Of a stretch of 64,000 bases of DNA, positions 38,225-49,076 are shown one piece after another. Numbering within the stretch: position 1 is the first letter of the stretch; every line of letters begins with the position of its first letter. Origin of the DNA: Escherichia coli (GTDB lineage: Bacteria; Pseudomonadota; Gammaproteobacteria; Enterobacterales; Enterobacteriaceae); NCBI RefSeq assembly GCF_036503815.1, contig NZ_AP027764.1, positions 3,906,001-3,970,000 on the forward strand. Reading direction: 5' to 3'. The notes beneath the pieces were generated by a model. The model was not told the origin of the DNA, searched no databases, and worked only from the letters and a program-made list of their open reading frames with translations. A program made the translations under genes and the position numbers.

Positions 38225-40366
38225 TTATCCCGCCATTTTTAGGACTCGTACGCGGTAAACGCCATCTTCGTCCTGTTTCGCGCCGTGAATATCCGTTTCA
38301 AAGCCGGGGTAGCGCTGGCCCACTGAACAGAGCATCAGCAGAAAATCGAGTACCGTGCGGCTCTCCTCGGTCAGCATTTCTCCTGGCATCAGTAGCGGTA
38401 CGCCAGGCGGATAAGGCAGGATCATATTTGCCGATACTCTACCGACCAGTTGTTCCAGCGCAATGGTTTCTACTTCGCCTTTAATCTGCCGTTGCCATGC
38501 CTGATGTGGCGTCATGATCATCTCCGGTAAAGTATCAAATGCTCGCAACATCAAACCGGGAAGATCGTGTTTACGAATCAGCTTATGGATCCCTTGCGCC
38601 AGATCCTGAATACGCATATTGCGATAAAAATCGGGATCTTCTGCATAGAGATCGGGCAGCATATTTTTGATCCGCAGGTTGAGATCGTAAGAGCGCTTAA
38701 ATTCCGTCAACCCACGCAATAATCCCATTGCTTTGGTTTTATCGATGCCAATACTAAAGAGAAACAGCAGGTTATAAGGGCCGGTTTTCTCTACTACGAT
38801 CCCACGTTCGTCGAGGAATTTTGCCACCAGCGCCGCCGGGATCCCCTCATCGCTCATATTGCCCTGCTCGTCCATCCCCGGTGTCAAAATAGTGACTTTA
38901 ACCGGATCGAGAAACATATGATCGGCATCCGCATCGTTAAAGCCGTGCCACTGTTCGCCAGGCGCAACGGGCCAGCATTCGGCTTCATCCACCTGCGGCG
39001 GTTGCCAGATATCGAAAAACCAGCCGTCAGACTCTTCCCGCAGCCGCTGGACCTCTTTGCGAAAATGCAGCGCTCGTTCTACTGAACGGTTAATCAGCCG
39101 TTTGCCCGGATTACCACGCAGCATCGCCGCCGCTGTCTCAACCGAAGCAACAATGGGATAACTGGGCGAGGTGGTGGTATGCATCATAAAGGCTTCATTA
39201 AACGCCTCTTCGTCGTACTCACCTTTAATGTGGATCAGTGATGCCTGCGACAACGCCGCCAGCATTTTGTGGGTCGATTGCGTTTCGAAGAAAACTTTTC
39301 CTGCCACCCGATCGCCACTCATACCACTTTTGCCCTGATAGATCGGATGAAAATGAGTATACGGGACCCAGGCGGAATCGAAGTGGATCGAGGGGACATC
39401 CAGCGTCTGTTTGATCCAGTCGGTGTTGTAGAGCAAGCCATCATAGGTTGAGTTGGTGATCACCGCATGAACCGGCCATTGTGCCTGCGTGGTAGCAGCG
39501 ACTTTCTCTTCGATACTGTCGCGGGTAAATTCTCGTCGCGGGATCCCACCCAGAATCCCCAACGCATTACGTGTTGGTTTTAGCCAGACCGGCACTACAT
39601 CGTTCATCATCAACAGATGCGCCAGCGATTTATGACAATTGCGGTCAATTAACAGCGTACTGCCGGATGGCGCGGCGTACATACCCACAATTTTGTTCGA
39701 CGTCGATGTTCCGTTGGTGACAATATAACTCTGTTCCGCGCCGAAAGTCCGTGCGATGTACTCTTCCGCTTCCAGATGTGGCCCGGTGTGGTCGAGCAAC
39801 GAACCTAGCTCGGTGACCGAAATAGAGACGTCAGCCTTGAGGGTATTCCCGCCGAAAAAATCATAAAACAGACAGCCAACCGGGCTTTTTTGATAGGCGG
39901 TGCCGCCCATATGCCCCGGCGTACAAAAGGTGTACTTCCGCTCTTTGACATAGGTAAACAAGGCTTTAGTGAATGGCGGGGTAATGTTATCGAGATATTC
40001 GTTGGTGTACTGACGAATACGAATGGCGATATCTTCTGCCTGCCCCAGCGCATATTCAAAGAACCAGAGCGCCATCCGCATATCCTGCACGCTGACATCC
40101 ATCGTCGAGTGAGTATTGATGAAGGCATAAAGCGGGAGATATTCATTAAGTTGATTGATATCGCTACATAAATCGAGACTGTATTCATCCCAGTCAAAAA
40201 TCACGCCGCATATTCGTGGGTTGTGTTCGATAAATTTCAGCAAATCAACGCTGTTTTGTGGCCAGATAATCTGAAAACCTTGCGCCACCAGCGCCGACTC
40301 CAGTTCTTTGATGGGCTCATCTTTATAAAAGACGCCATGCGGTCCCATAATGGCAATGATATTCAT
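38225..40366 (-). CDS. ldcC: Constitutive lysine decarboxylase
   Basis: A 713-residue PLP-dependent decarboxylase converting lysine to cadaverine. An N-terminal response-regulator-like wing domain (1-130) precedes the PLP core, with the Schiff-base lysine in the STHKMLAALSQ motif and CTPGHMGGTAYQKSP near the start of the core. It forms decamers. It follows accA but is separated by the accA terminator. Confidence 0.97.
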   Translation of the reverse strand: MNIIAIMGPHGVFYKDEPIKELESALVAQGFQIIWPQNSVDLLKFIEHNPRICGVIFDWDEYSLDLCSDINQLNEYLPLYAFINTHSTMDVSVQDMRMALWFFEYALGQAEDIAIRIRQYTNEYLDNITPPFTKALFTYVKERKYTFCTPGHMGGTAYQKSPVGCLFYDFFGGNTLKADVSISVTELGSLLDHTGPHLEAEEYIARTFGAEQSYIVTNGTSTSNKIVGMYAAPSGSTLLIDRNCHKSLAHLLMMNDVVPVWLKPTRNALGILGGIPRREFTRDSIEEKVAATTQAQWPVHAVITNSTYDGLLYNTDWIKQTLDVPSIHFDSAWVPYTHFHPIYQGKSGMSGDRVAGKVFFETQSTHKMLAALSQASLIHIKGEYDEEAFNEAFMMHTTTSPSYPIVASVETAAAMLRGNPGKRLINRSVERALHFRKEVQRLREESDGWFFDIWQPPQVDEAECWPVAPGEQWHGFNDADADHMFLDPVKVTILTPGMDEQGNMSDEGIPAALVAKFLDERGIVVEKTGPYNLLFLFSIGIDKTKAMGLLRGLTEFKRSYDLNLRIKNMLPDLYAEDPDFYRNMRIQDLAQGIHKLIRKHDLPGLMLRAFDTLPEMIMTPHQAWQRQIKGEVETIALEQLVGRVSANMILPYPPGVPLLMPGEMLTEESRTVLDFLLMLCSVGQRYPGFETDIHGAKQDEDGVYRVRVLKMAG

Positions 40367-40421
40367 GTGTTCCTCCTGGAAAATCCTTCCTTAATCATAG
40401 CCCGCTCAAACCATGGCGATA

Positions 40422-40449
40422 AAAAAGGGCCACCGAAGTGACCCTTTTC
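40422..40449 (-). terminator. Terminator after accA
   Basis: On the minus strand AAAAGGGTCACTTCGG/TGGCCCTTTTTT: a short GGG(T/C)CAC stem with the stable TTCG loop and a T-run, 15 bases past the accA stop. Confidence 0.85.
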
Positions 40450-40463
40450 AGAACATTTGCTGT

Positions 40464-41423
40464 TTACGCGTAACCGTAGCTCATCAGGCGCTGATAACGA
40501 CGATTTTTTAAATCTTCAGTGCTTAACACGTCGAGATCGGCCAGATCCGCCAGCAGTTGCGCTTTCAGAGACGCCGCCATCGCTTCCGGGTTACGGTGAG
40601 CACCGCCCAGCGGTTCCGGGATGATGGAGTCAATCAGTTTCAGTTCTTTCAAACGCGGAGCGATGATCCCCATCGCTTCAGCCGCCAGCGGTGCTTTGTC
40701 GGCGCTCTTCCACAGAATGGACGCGCAACCTTCCGGCGAAATAACGGAATAGGTGCTGTATTGCAGCATATTCACTTTATCGCCCACGCCAATCGCCAGT
40801 GCGCCGCCAGAACCACCTTCACCGATAACGGTGCAGATAGTCGGTACGCTAAGGCGAGACATTTCACGCAGGTTGCGTGCAATGGCTTCAGACTGACCGC
40901 GTTCTTCTGCGCCCACGCCCGGATAAGCCCCCGGGGTGTCGATAAAGGTGATGATGGGCATCTTAAAGCGTTCAGCCATTTGCATCAGACGCAGTGCTTT
41001 GCGGTAACCTTCTGGCGCTGGCATACCAAAGTTACGGCGAATTTTTTCTTTGGTTTCACGACCTTTTTGATGACCAATGATCATCACCGGACGACCATCG
41101 AGACGGGCGATACCCCCGACGATAGCTTTATCGTCTGCATACGCGCGGTCGCCAGCCAGTTCGTCAAATTCATCAAAGGCCAGGCGAACGTAATCCAGGG
41201 TATAAGGACGCTGTGGATGGCGTGCCAGTTGCGCAATCTGCCATGCACCGAGATCGGCGAAGATTTTACGCGTCAGTTCTACGCTTTTTTCACGCAGACG
41301 ATGCACTTCTTCATCGATATTAATATCCAGTTTCTCATCCTGGCGGCTAACCGCAGTCAGAGAATCGATTTTCGCTTCCAGCTCTGCAATCGGCTGTTCA
41401 AAATCAAGGAAATTCAGACTCAT
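40464..41423 (-). CDS. accA: Acetyl-CoA carboxylase carboxyltransferase subunit alpha
   Basis: A 319-residue subunit that, with AccD, transfers carboxyl from biotin-BCCP to acetyl-CoA, giving malonyl-CoA for fatty-acid synthesis. The crotonase-like core is seen in [35 protein letters not shown] and [16 protein letters not shown]. It starts 12 bases after dnaE, same strand. Confidence 0.98.
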
Positions 41424-41435
41424 AGTATTCCTGTA

Positions 41436-44400
41436 TTAGTCAAACTCCAGTTCCACCTGCTCCGAACCAATGAGGCCACGGAGATCGTTTAATAAACGAT
41501 CGCTCGGAGAGACACGCCACGTCGCGCCAAAACGCAACCGCGCGCGTGCATCCGCCCTCTGATAGTAGAGATGTACTGGAATTGTCCCAGAGCGGTGGGG
41601 TTCCAGAGACTGACGGAGTCGGTTTAAAAGCTGGTCATCAATTTGCCTGTCCGTCAGCGAGATAGCAAGCCCGCGAGCATATTTTTCCCGGGCTTCGTCA
41701 ATATCCATCACTTCGCGAGCGGTCATTTTAAGCCCACCGCTGAAGTCATCAAAGCTGACCTGTCCGCTGACGATAAGTATGCGGTCTTTTTCCAGCAATT
41801 GCTGGTATTTATCCAGGGCGTCAGTAAACAACATCACTTCCAGCCGCCCGGAACGGTCATCCAGCGTGCAGATACCGATACGATTGCCGCGCTTGGTGAC
41901 CATAACCCGCGCAGCAACAACGAGCCCCGCAGCCGTGGTGACTTTACCACGTTCTGTCGGGTGCATGTCTTTCAGCCTTACGCCTCCGACATAACGCTCA
42001 ATCTCTTTTAAATACTGGTTGATAGGGTGTCCCGTCAGGTACAGACCTAACGTTTCACGTTCCCCATCTAACACCACCTGCTCCGGCCACGGTTGGCAAC
42101 TGGCGTAGGATTGTTCAATTTGTTCCGGCTCTTCTGCCAGCACGCCGAACATATCAGCCTGACCGATGGCTTCTGCTTTCGCGTGTTGATCAGCCGCCTT
42201 TAACGCATCGCCCAGCGAGTTCATCAGCGCCGCGCGGTGTGGCCCAAGACGGTCAAACGCCCCGGACATGATCAGTTTTTCCAGCACTCGCCGGTTTAAC
42301 TTTTTGGTGTCTGTACGGGCGCAGAGATCAAACAGTTCACGGAAATAGCCGCCTTTATTACGGGCTTCGATGATCGCCTCAATCGGACCTTCACCTACCC
42401 CTTTGATCGCGCCAATACCATACACGATTTCGCCGTCGTCGTTGACGTGGAAATGGTAAAGACCGGAGTTTATATCTGGTGGCAGGATTTTCAGCCCCAT
42501 CCGCCAGCACTCATCCACCAGGCCCACCACCTTCTCGGTGTTGTCCATATCGGCGGTCATTACTGCCGCCATAAACTCCGCTGGATAGTGCGCTTTCAGC
42601 CATAACGTTTGATATGAAACCAAAGCATAGGCCGCAGAGTGCGATTTGTTAAATCCGTAACCGGCGAATTTCTCCACCAGGTCGAAGATTTTCATCGCCA
42701 GTTCGGCGTTGATCCCGTTCTTTTCTGCGCCTTCAGCAAATACAGAACGCTGCTTGGCCATCTCTTCCGGCTTTTTCTTACCCATCGCACGACGCAGCAT
42801 ATCCGCGCCACCGAGGGTATAACCAGAAAGCACCTGGGCAATCTGCATGACCTGTTCCTGATACAGGATGATGCCGTAGGTTGGCTCCAGTACCGGTTTC
42901 AGGCTTTCATGCTGCCACTGCACATCCGGATAGGAGATCTCTTCGCGACCATGTTTACGGTCGATAAAGTTATCCACCATCCCTGATTGCAACGGGCCGG
43001 GGCGGAACAGTGCCACCAGTGCGATCATATCTTCGAAGCAGTCAGGTTGCAGACGCTTGATCAGGTCCTTCATGCCGCGCGATTCAAGCTGGAATACCGC
43101 CGTGGTTTCCGAGCGTTGCAGCATGTCGAAACTTTTCTTGTCATCCAGCGGGATCGCGGCGATATCCAGCGGCGGCTCGCCATTCTTCGCCCGCCGCTTG
43201 TTGATCATCTCCAGCGCCCAGTTGATGATGGTGAGCGTACGCAAACCAAGGAAGTCGAACTTCACCAGCCCGGCGTATTCAACGTCGCTTTTATCAAACT
43301 GGGTAACCGGATGTTTGCCCTCTTCATCGCAATAAAGCGGCGCAAAATCGGTAATTTTGGTCGGCGCGATAACCACCCCACCGGCGTGCTTACCAGCGTT
43401 ACGGGTGACCCCTTCCAGTTTGCGCGCCATGTCGATCAGCGCCTTAACTTCTTCGTCCGCTTCGTAGATTTCCGGCAGTTGCGGCTCGGCTTCAAACGCT
43501 TTCGCCAGCGTCATCCCCGGATCGGGCGGGATCAGTTTCGAGATACGATCGACAAAGCCGTATGGATGCCCCAGCACGCGGCCTACGTCGCGGATCACCG
43601 CTTTTGCCGCCATTGTACCGAAGGTGATGATCTGCGATACCGCATCACGACCGTACATGTCTGCCACGTGTTCGATAACCTGATCGCGTTTCTCCATACA
43701 GAAGTCAACGTCAAAGTCAGGCATGGAGACACGTTCCGGGTTAAGGAAACGTTCGAACAGCAGGTCAAATTCCAGCGGATCGAGGTCGGTAATTTTCAGC
43801 GCGTAGGCCACCAGTGACCCTGCACCGGAACCACGGCCAGGCCCTACCGGTACGCCGTTATCCTTCGACCACTGGATAAATTCCATAACGATGAGGAAGT
43901 AACCCGGGAAGCCCATCTGGTTGATAACCTGAAGTTCAGTATCCAGACGCTCGTCATACTCCGGGCGACGCTTAAGACGTTCTTCCTCGTCAGGGAATAA
44001 AAACGCCAGACGCTCTTCCAGGCCTTCTTTTGCACGCTTGACCAGATAATCTTCGGTGCTCATGTCCCCGGTCGGGAACTGCGGCAGGAAGTATTCACCC
44101 AGACGCACAGTCACGTTACAGCGTTTGGCGATCTCAACAGTGTTGGCAAGGGCTTCGGGGATGTCGGCAAACAGCTCGCACATCTCCTCTTCGCTGCGCA
44201 TATATTGCTGCGGCGAATAATTACGCGGGCGTTTGGGATCGTCGAGAGTAAAGCCGTCATGGATCGCGACGCGGATTTCGTGCGCGTCAAAGTCGCTGCT
44301 GTCGATAAAGCGCACGTCATTGGTCGCCACGACGGGCAAACCGCGCGCTTCCGCCAGCTCCACTGCCGCGTGCAGATAACTTTCTTCGTCCGGCCTGCCG

Positions 44401-44918
44401 GTGCGGATCAGCTCGAGAAAATAGCGATCCGGGAAGTGCTCTTCATAAAATGCAACGCACTCATCTACCAGCGCGCTGTTACCACGCAAAAGGCTGCGCC
44501 CGACGTCGCCCATGCGCCCGCCGGAAAGGAGGATCAGCCCTTCGTTTAATTCGATAAGCCAGTCGCGATCGATGATAGGCCCAGCGGCACCGTACCCGCG
44601 CTGATACGCTTTTGAGATCAGCAACGTCAGATTCTGATAGCCGGTATTGTTTGCCGCCAGCACCGTCAGGTGGGTTAACTCATCACCCAGCAGGTCGCAC
44701 TGGACATTAAAATCTGCCCCGACGATAGGCTTAATCCCTGCGCCATGTCCCGCTCCGTAGAACTTCACCAGACCGCAAAGGTTGGTGAAATCGGTGATCG
44801 CCAGTGCTGGCATACCCAACGCCGCCGCCTTTTTTACCAGCGGCGCGGTTTTGGCCAGGCCATCGATCATCGAGTAGTCGCTGTGCACCCGCAGGTGTAC
44901 GAAACGTGGTTCAGACAT
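41436..44918 (-). CDS. dnaE: DNA polymerase III alpha subunit
   Basis: The 1160-residue replicative polymerase. It has an N-terminal PHP domain (HLRVHSDYSMIDGLAKT), the C-family polymerase core with catalytic aspartates in MPDFDVDFCMEKR and LVKFDFLGLRTLT, a tandem HhH/beta-clamp-binding region (QADMF at about 920) and a C-terminal OB-fold (GLVVAARVMVTKRGNRIGIC). It binds the epsilon subunit encoded by dnaQ in this window. Large plus-strand open frames here are shadows. Confidence 0.98.
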   Translation of the reverse strand: MSEPRFVHLRVHSDYSMIDGLAKTAPLVKKAAALGMPALAITDFTNLCGLVKFYGAGHGAGIKPIVGADFNVQCDLLGDELTHLTVLAANNTGYQNLTLLISKAYQRGYGAAGPIIDRDWLIELNEGLILLSGGRMGDVGRSLLRGNSALVDECVAFYEEHFPDRYFLELIRTGRPDEESYLHAAVELAEARGLPVVATNDVRFIDSSDFDAHEIRVAIHDGFTLDDPKRPRNYSPQQYMRSEEEMCELFADIPEALANTVEIAKRCNVTVRLGEYFLPQFPTGDMSTEDYLVKRAKEGLEERLAFLFPDEEERLKRRPEYDERLDTELQVINQMGFPGYFLIVMEFIQWSKDNGVPVGPGRGSGAGSLVAYALKITDLDPLEFDLLFERFLNPERVSMPDFDVDFCMEKRDQVIEHVADMYGRDAVSQIITFGTMAAKAVIRDVGRVLGHPYGFVDRISKLIPPDPGMTLAKAFEAEPQLPEIYEADEEVKALIDMARKLEGVTRNAGKHAGGVVIAPTKITDFAPLYCDEEGKHPVTQFDKSDVEYAGLVKFDFLGLRTLTIINWALEMINKRRAKNGEPPLDIAAIPLDDKKSFDMLQRSETTAVFQLESRGMKDLIKRLQPDCFEDMIALVALFRPGPLQSGMVDNFIDRKHGREEISYPDVQWQHESLKPVLEPTYGIILYQEQVMQIAQVLSGYTLGGADMLRRAMGKKKPEEMAKQRSVFAEGAEKNGINAELAMKIFDLVEKFAGYGFNKSHSAAYALVSYQTLWLKAHYPAEFMAAVMTADMDNTEKVVGLVDECWRMGLKILPPDINSGLYHFHVNDDGEIVYGIGAIKGVGEGPIEAIIEARNKGGYFRELFDLCARTDTKKLNRRVLEKLIMSGAFDRLGPHRAALMNSLGDALKAADQHAKAEAIGQADMFGVLAEEPEQIEQSYASCQPWPEQVVLDGERETLGLYLTGHPINQYLKEIERYVGGVRLKDMHPTERGKVTTAAGLVVAARVMVTKRGNRIGICTLDDRSGRLEVMLFTDALDKYQQLLEKDRILIVSGQVSFDDFSGGLKMTAREVMDIDEAREKYARGLAISLTDRQIDDQLLNRLRQSLEPHRSGTIPVHLYYQRADARARLRFGATWRVSPSDRLLNDLRGLIGSEQVELEFD

Positions 44919-44954
44919 CTTCAGATTCCGGTTTACTTAATCTCGACACAAGAA

Positions 44955-45551
44955 TCAGGACGCAAGTCCCAGTGCGCGTTTGACAGGCCCAAAGCTGCGA
45001 CGATGATGTTCAGTCGCGCCATATTCAGCCAGTTTTTCCAGATGAAAAGCGGTTGGATACCCTTTGTGCTGGGCAAAACCATATTGCGGGAAAACAATAT
45101 CCAGCGCCGCCATTTCAGCGTCGCGCGTCACTTTCGCCAGGATAGACGCAGCACTGATTTCCGGTACGCGGCTATCGCCTTTCACCACTGCCATCGAAGG
45201 CATCGGTAATTTTGGGCAGCGGTTACCATCAATCAACACATATTCCGGCGCAATATGCAGCCCCGCGACGGCGCGCTGCATCGCCAGCATGGTCGCGTGT
45301 AAAATATTCAGTTCGTCGATTTCGTGGGGTTCCGCGCGGCCCAGACTCCAGCTTAACGCTTTCTCTTTGATCTCTTCGCAGAGCGCCAGACGGCGTTTTT
45401 CGCTCAGCTTTTTGGAATCATTCAGCCCAGCAATCGGGCGCGCCGGGTCAAGGATCACCGCAGCGGTAACCACCGCGCCAACCAACGGCCCGCGTCCAAC
45501 TTCATCCACACCCGCAACCAGCTGCGTGTGTGGATAAACAAATTCGATCAT
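44955..45551 (-). CDS. rnhB: Ribonuclease HII
   Basis: A 198-residue type 2 RNase H that nicks at ribonucleotides embedded in DNA. The GRG and carboxylate motif VAGVDEVGRGPLVGAVV (Asp16, Glu17) is intact, as are LIDGNRCP (Asp108) and the C-terminal HRRSFGPVKRALG. The start overlaps the lpxB stop by 4 bases. Confidence 0.97.
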   Translation of the reverse strand: MIEFVYPHTQLVAGVDEVGRGPLVGAVVTAAVILDPARPIAGLNDSKKLSEKRRLALCEEIKEKALSWSLGRAEPHEIDELNILHATMLAMQRAVAGLHIAPEYVLIDGNRCPKLPMPSMAVVKGDSRVPEISAASILAKVTRDAEMAALDIVFPQYGFAQHKGYPTAFHLEKLAEYGATEHHRRSFGPVKRALGLAS

Positions 45552-46696
45552 TGTGCTAACTCCAGAACGGCTTGTGCCGCCTGCTCATCGGCATTGCAGC
45601 GGATCTGCTGATGCAGTTCACGGAAGGTATCGTGCATCGCGTGGCTGGTTTTCCCGTTCGCCAACAGCGGTAACAGCGCCGCAGCCAGTTTTTGCGGCTC
45701 ACACTCTTCCTGCAATAATTCTTTGACTAACTCTCTGCCCGCCAGCAAATTTGGCAGCGAGACATACTCGGTTTTCACCAGCCTCTTCGCCAGCCAGAAG
45801 GTAAAAGGCTTCATGCGATATCCCACCACCATCGGGCATTTCGCCAGCATGCACTCCAGGGCTGCCGTACCCGACGCCAGTAGCGCCGCATCACTGGCGA
45901 CCATCGCCTCACGGCCCATCCCATCCAGCAGATGAACCGAAAGATCTGGCGCAACTTCCGCTTTGATACGCTCAAACTGCTCACGGCGTTTGGCATTCAC
46001 CAGCGGCACCACGATCTCCAGATCGGGGTACGTCTGGCGCAAAAGCTGGGCCGTTTTCAGGAAATCGGCACTAAGCATCTCCACTTCCGCACCACGACTT
46101 CCCGGCAGCAACGCAAGACAGTGAGCATCGTGAGGGATCCCCAGCACATCACGGGCGGCATTTTTATCTGGATCTAACGGCATGGCATCAGCCATGGTGT
46201 GACCGATAAAACGGCACGGCACGTTGTATTTGTCATAAAACGCTTTTTCGAAAGGCAGAAATGCGAGCACCAGATCGGTGGCTCTGCCTATTTTGAAAAC
46301 GCGTTTCTGTCGCCACGCCCAGACGGACGGACTGACGTAATGAATGGTTTTGATACCCTGCTTTTTAAGATTACCTTCGAGGGTAATATTGAAGTCAGGT
46401 GCATCAATGCCGACAAAAACATCTGGCTTCAGTTCGCCAAAACGCTTTGTCAGATCGGCACGAATATGCAGTAAGCGACGCAGACGCCCGAGCACTTCAA
46501 CAATGCCCATCACCGCCAGCTCTTCCATTTCGTACCAGGCTTCGCAGCCTTCGGCCTGCATTCGTGGCCCGGCAACACCAACAAAGCGGGCGTTGGGCAC
46601 ACGTTCTTTCAGAGCACGGATTAAACCGGCCCCCAGGATATCGCCGGAGGTTTCTCCGGCGACCAGGGCAATCGTTAATGGACGCTGTTCAGTCAT
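45548..46696 (-). CDS. lpxB: Lipid-A-disaccharide synthase
   Basis: A 382-residue GT19 glycosyltransferase that joins UDP-2,3-diacylglucosamine and lipid X. Motifs: VAGETSGDILGAGLIRAL at the N-terminus, GIDAPDFNITLE, YVSPSVWAWRQKRV and LLPGSRGAEVE. Its start shares one base with the lpxA stop (TAATG). Confidence 0.97.
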   Translation of the reverse strand: MTEQRPLTIALVAGETSGDILGAGLIRALKERVPNARFVGVAGPRMQAEGCEAWYEMEELAVMGIVEVLGRLRRLLHIRADLTKRFGELKPDVFVGIDAPDFNITLEGNLKKQGIKTIHYVSPSVWAWRQKRVFKIGRATDLVLAFLPFEKAFYDKYNVPCRFIGHTMADAMPLDPDKNAARDVLGIPHDAHCLALLPGSRGAEVEMLSADFLKTAQLLRQTYPDLEIVVPLVNAKRREQFERIKAEVAPDLSVHLLDGMGREAMVASDAALLASGTAALECMLAKCPMVVGYRMKPFTFWLAKRLVKTEYVSLPNLLAGRELVKELLQEECEPQKLAAALLPLLANGKTSHAMHDTFRELHQQIRCNADEQAAQAVLELAQ

Positions 46697-47484
46697 TAAC
46701 GAATCAGACCGCGCGTTGAGCGTGCAAAGAAATCGGTAAACGCTTTCACTTCCGGATATGTTTCCGCCAGTTCGGCAATTTCCGGTTTCACTTCATCGAG
46801 CGTTTTACCGCTGCGATAAATCAGCTTATACGCATTGCGGATAGCGGTAATCGCCTCACGGCTGAATCCGCGGCGCTTCAGCCCTTCGATGTTGACACCG
46901 AACGGCGTTGCGTGGTTACCCTGCGCAATGACATAAGGAGGGACGTCCTGCGCCACACCGGAACAGCCGCCAACCATCACGTGCGCACCAATGATGCAGA
47001 ACTGATGGACTGCGGTCATGCCGCCGATGATCGCGAAGTCGTCTACCGATACATGACCCGCCAGCGTTGCGTTGTTGGCGAGGATGCAGCGGTTACCTAC
47101 CGTACAATCGTGCGCAATGTGCGCGTTGATCATCAGTAAGTTGTCGCTGCCCACCTTCGTCAATCCACCGCCCTGGACTGTGCCACGATGAATGGTGACG
47201 CTTTCGCGAATGCGGTTACGATCGCCGATTTCCACACGGGTCGGTTCGCCAGCATATTTAAGATCCTGGTTGACTTCGCCGATGGAGGCGAACTGATAAA
47301 TCTCATTGTCGCGGCCAATTTTAGTATGACCATTCACGACAACGTGAGATTTCAGTACGGTACCCTCACCAATTTCGACATGGGGTCCAACGATACAAAA
47401 AGGACCAATGTGAGCATTGGCGGCAATCGATGCGCCCTCTTCCACAATGGCGGTTGGATGCACAAAGGCGGATTTATCAATCAC
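46696..47484 (-). CDS. lpxA: UDP-N-acetylglucosamine acyltransferase
   Basis: A 262-residue left-handed beta-helix acyltransferase, first step of lipid A synthesis (transfer of R-3-hydroxymyristate from ACP). Hexapeptide repeats run through most of the protein, with the catalytic His in NLLMINAHIAHDCTVGNRC and the C-terminal helical part from about residue 190. It is 3 bases downstream of fabZ. Confidence 0.98.
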   Translation of the reverse strand: MIDKSAFVHPTAIVEEGASIAANAHIGPFCIVGPHVEIGEGTVLKSHVVVNGHTKIGRDNEIYQFASIGEVNQDLKYAGEPTRVEIGDRNRIRESVTIHRGTVQGGGLTKVGSDNLLMINAHIAHDCTVGNRCILANNATLAGHVSVDDFAIIGGMTAVHQFCIIGAHVMVGGCSGVAQDVPPYVIAQGNHATPFGVNIEGLKRRGFSREAITAIRNAYKLIYRSGKTLDEVKPEIAELAETYPEVKAFTDFFARSTRGLIR

Positions 47485-47487
47485 GTA

Positions 47488-47943
47488 TCAGGCCTCCCGG
47501 CTACGAGCACACATCATCGTTGCTTCGCAAACTACTTTACCGTCGACCAGAGCAACCCCTTTAAAACGGGTCAGGCCGCGGCGCGTTTTTTCGAAAGTGA
47601 CTTCCATGATCATTTGATCGCCTGGCACGACCGGGCGCTTGAAGCGCGCTTCGTCAATACCGGCGAAGTAGTACAGCTCGCCCGGTTCCAGTTTTCCTAC
47701 GCTCTTAAACGCCAGAATACCTGTTGCCTGTGCCATTGCTTCAAGAATAAGCACACCCGGGAAAATCGGTTTTCCAGGAAAATGGCCCTGGAAGAATGGC
47801 TCATTGACAGAGACATTTTTTACTGCGCGCAGAAAACGACCTTCTTCAAAATCCAGCACGCGATCCACCAGTAAGAACGGGAAACGGTGCGGCAGAAGTT
47901 CTAAAATCTCTTCAATCTGCAGAGTATGAGTGTTAGTAGTCAA
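47488..47943 (-). CDS. fabZ: 3-hydroxyacyl-[acyl-carrier-protein] dehydratase FabZ
   Basis: A 151-residue hot-dog-fold dehydratase. It competes with LpxA/LpxD for 3-hydroxyacyl-ACP. Catalytic His54 and Glu68 lie in [14 protein letters not shown] and [10 protein letters not shown] chose the TTG at 47943 (protein MTTNTHTLQ) because the family starts there; the longer upstream reading has no family support. Confidence 0.96.
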
Positions 47944-48047
47944 GATACTCTTCCTGTCAAAATATAAGAAACGACAATAATAACACGGCCTGCCGCAATC
48001 GTAAGAATGAGACAGGCCGTAAAGTTTGGCGAACAAAAGATGGAACG

Positions 48048-49073
48048 TTAGTCTTGTTGATTAACCTTGCGCTCAAGCGATTTCAAACGCTTGCTCATGT
48101 CATCAATGTTCATCACCAGTGCAGCGGTTTTGCGCCAGACTTTGTTGGGTTGCAGCGGAATGCCTGAGGAATAGACGCCTGGTTCAGTGATGGGACGCAT
48201 CACCATACCCATGCCCGTAACCGTCACTTTGTCGCATATTTCCATATGCCCGTTGATTACGCTGGCTCCGCCGATCATGCAGTAACGACCAATTTTCAGG
48301 CTGCCCGCCATAATGACGCCACCGGCAACCGCCGTATTGTCGCCAATCACGACGTTATGTGCAATCTGGCACTGGTTATCAATGATCACGCCATTGCCAA
48401 TAACAGTGTCATCCAGCGCGCCGCGATCGATGGTAGTACATGCGCCGATCTCCACGCGATCGCCAATAATTACGCGACCAATCTGCGGGATCTTCACCCA
48501 GTTACCACGATCGTTGGCATAACCAAAGCCGTCTGCGCCTACCACTGTTCCGGACTGGATCAGGCAATTCTGACCGATCTGGATCTCATGGTAAATGGTT
48601 ACGTTCGCCCAGAGACGCGAACCTGCACCGATTTTGCTGTTTTTACCTACGAAGCAACCGGCACCGATAATCACGTTATCGCCCAGTTCAACGCCGGACT
48701 CAATCACCGCGTTAGCGCCAATCGATACGTTGTTACCCAGCTTCGCCGTCGCGTCGATCACCGCACTGGGTGCAATGTTCTGCGCGGGCTGCGGCGTGGT
48801 ATCTAAAATTTGCGCCATGCGCGCGTAAGTCAGGTAGGGGTTCTTCACTACCAGCGCGGCACTTTTCGCGAAAGGAAGATCGTCCTGGGTCATGACAACC
48901 GCGGACGCCTGGCACAAGCCTAAATGCTCACGGTATTTTGGGTTAACCATGAACGTAATGTGACCTGTTTGTGCAGATTGCATGGACGCAACGCCGGTGA
49001 TGACGATATCGCCATCACCGTGTAGTTCTGCATCCAACTGCTGCGCTAAATCAGCCAGTCGAATTGAAGGCAT
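48048..49073 (-). CDS. lpxD: UDP-3-O-(3-hydroxymyristoyl)glucosamine N-acyltransferase
   Basis: A 341-residue trimeric acyltransferase, third step of lipid A synthesis. An N-terminal uridine-binding domain (1-100) is followed by a beta-helix of hexapeptide repeats with the catalytic His in [15 protein letters not shown] and a C-terminal helix ([14 protein letters not shown]). 3 bases downstream of skp. Confidence 0.97.
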
Positions 49074-49076
49074 TAC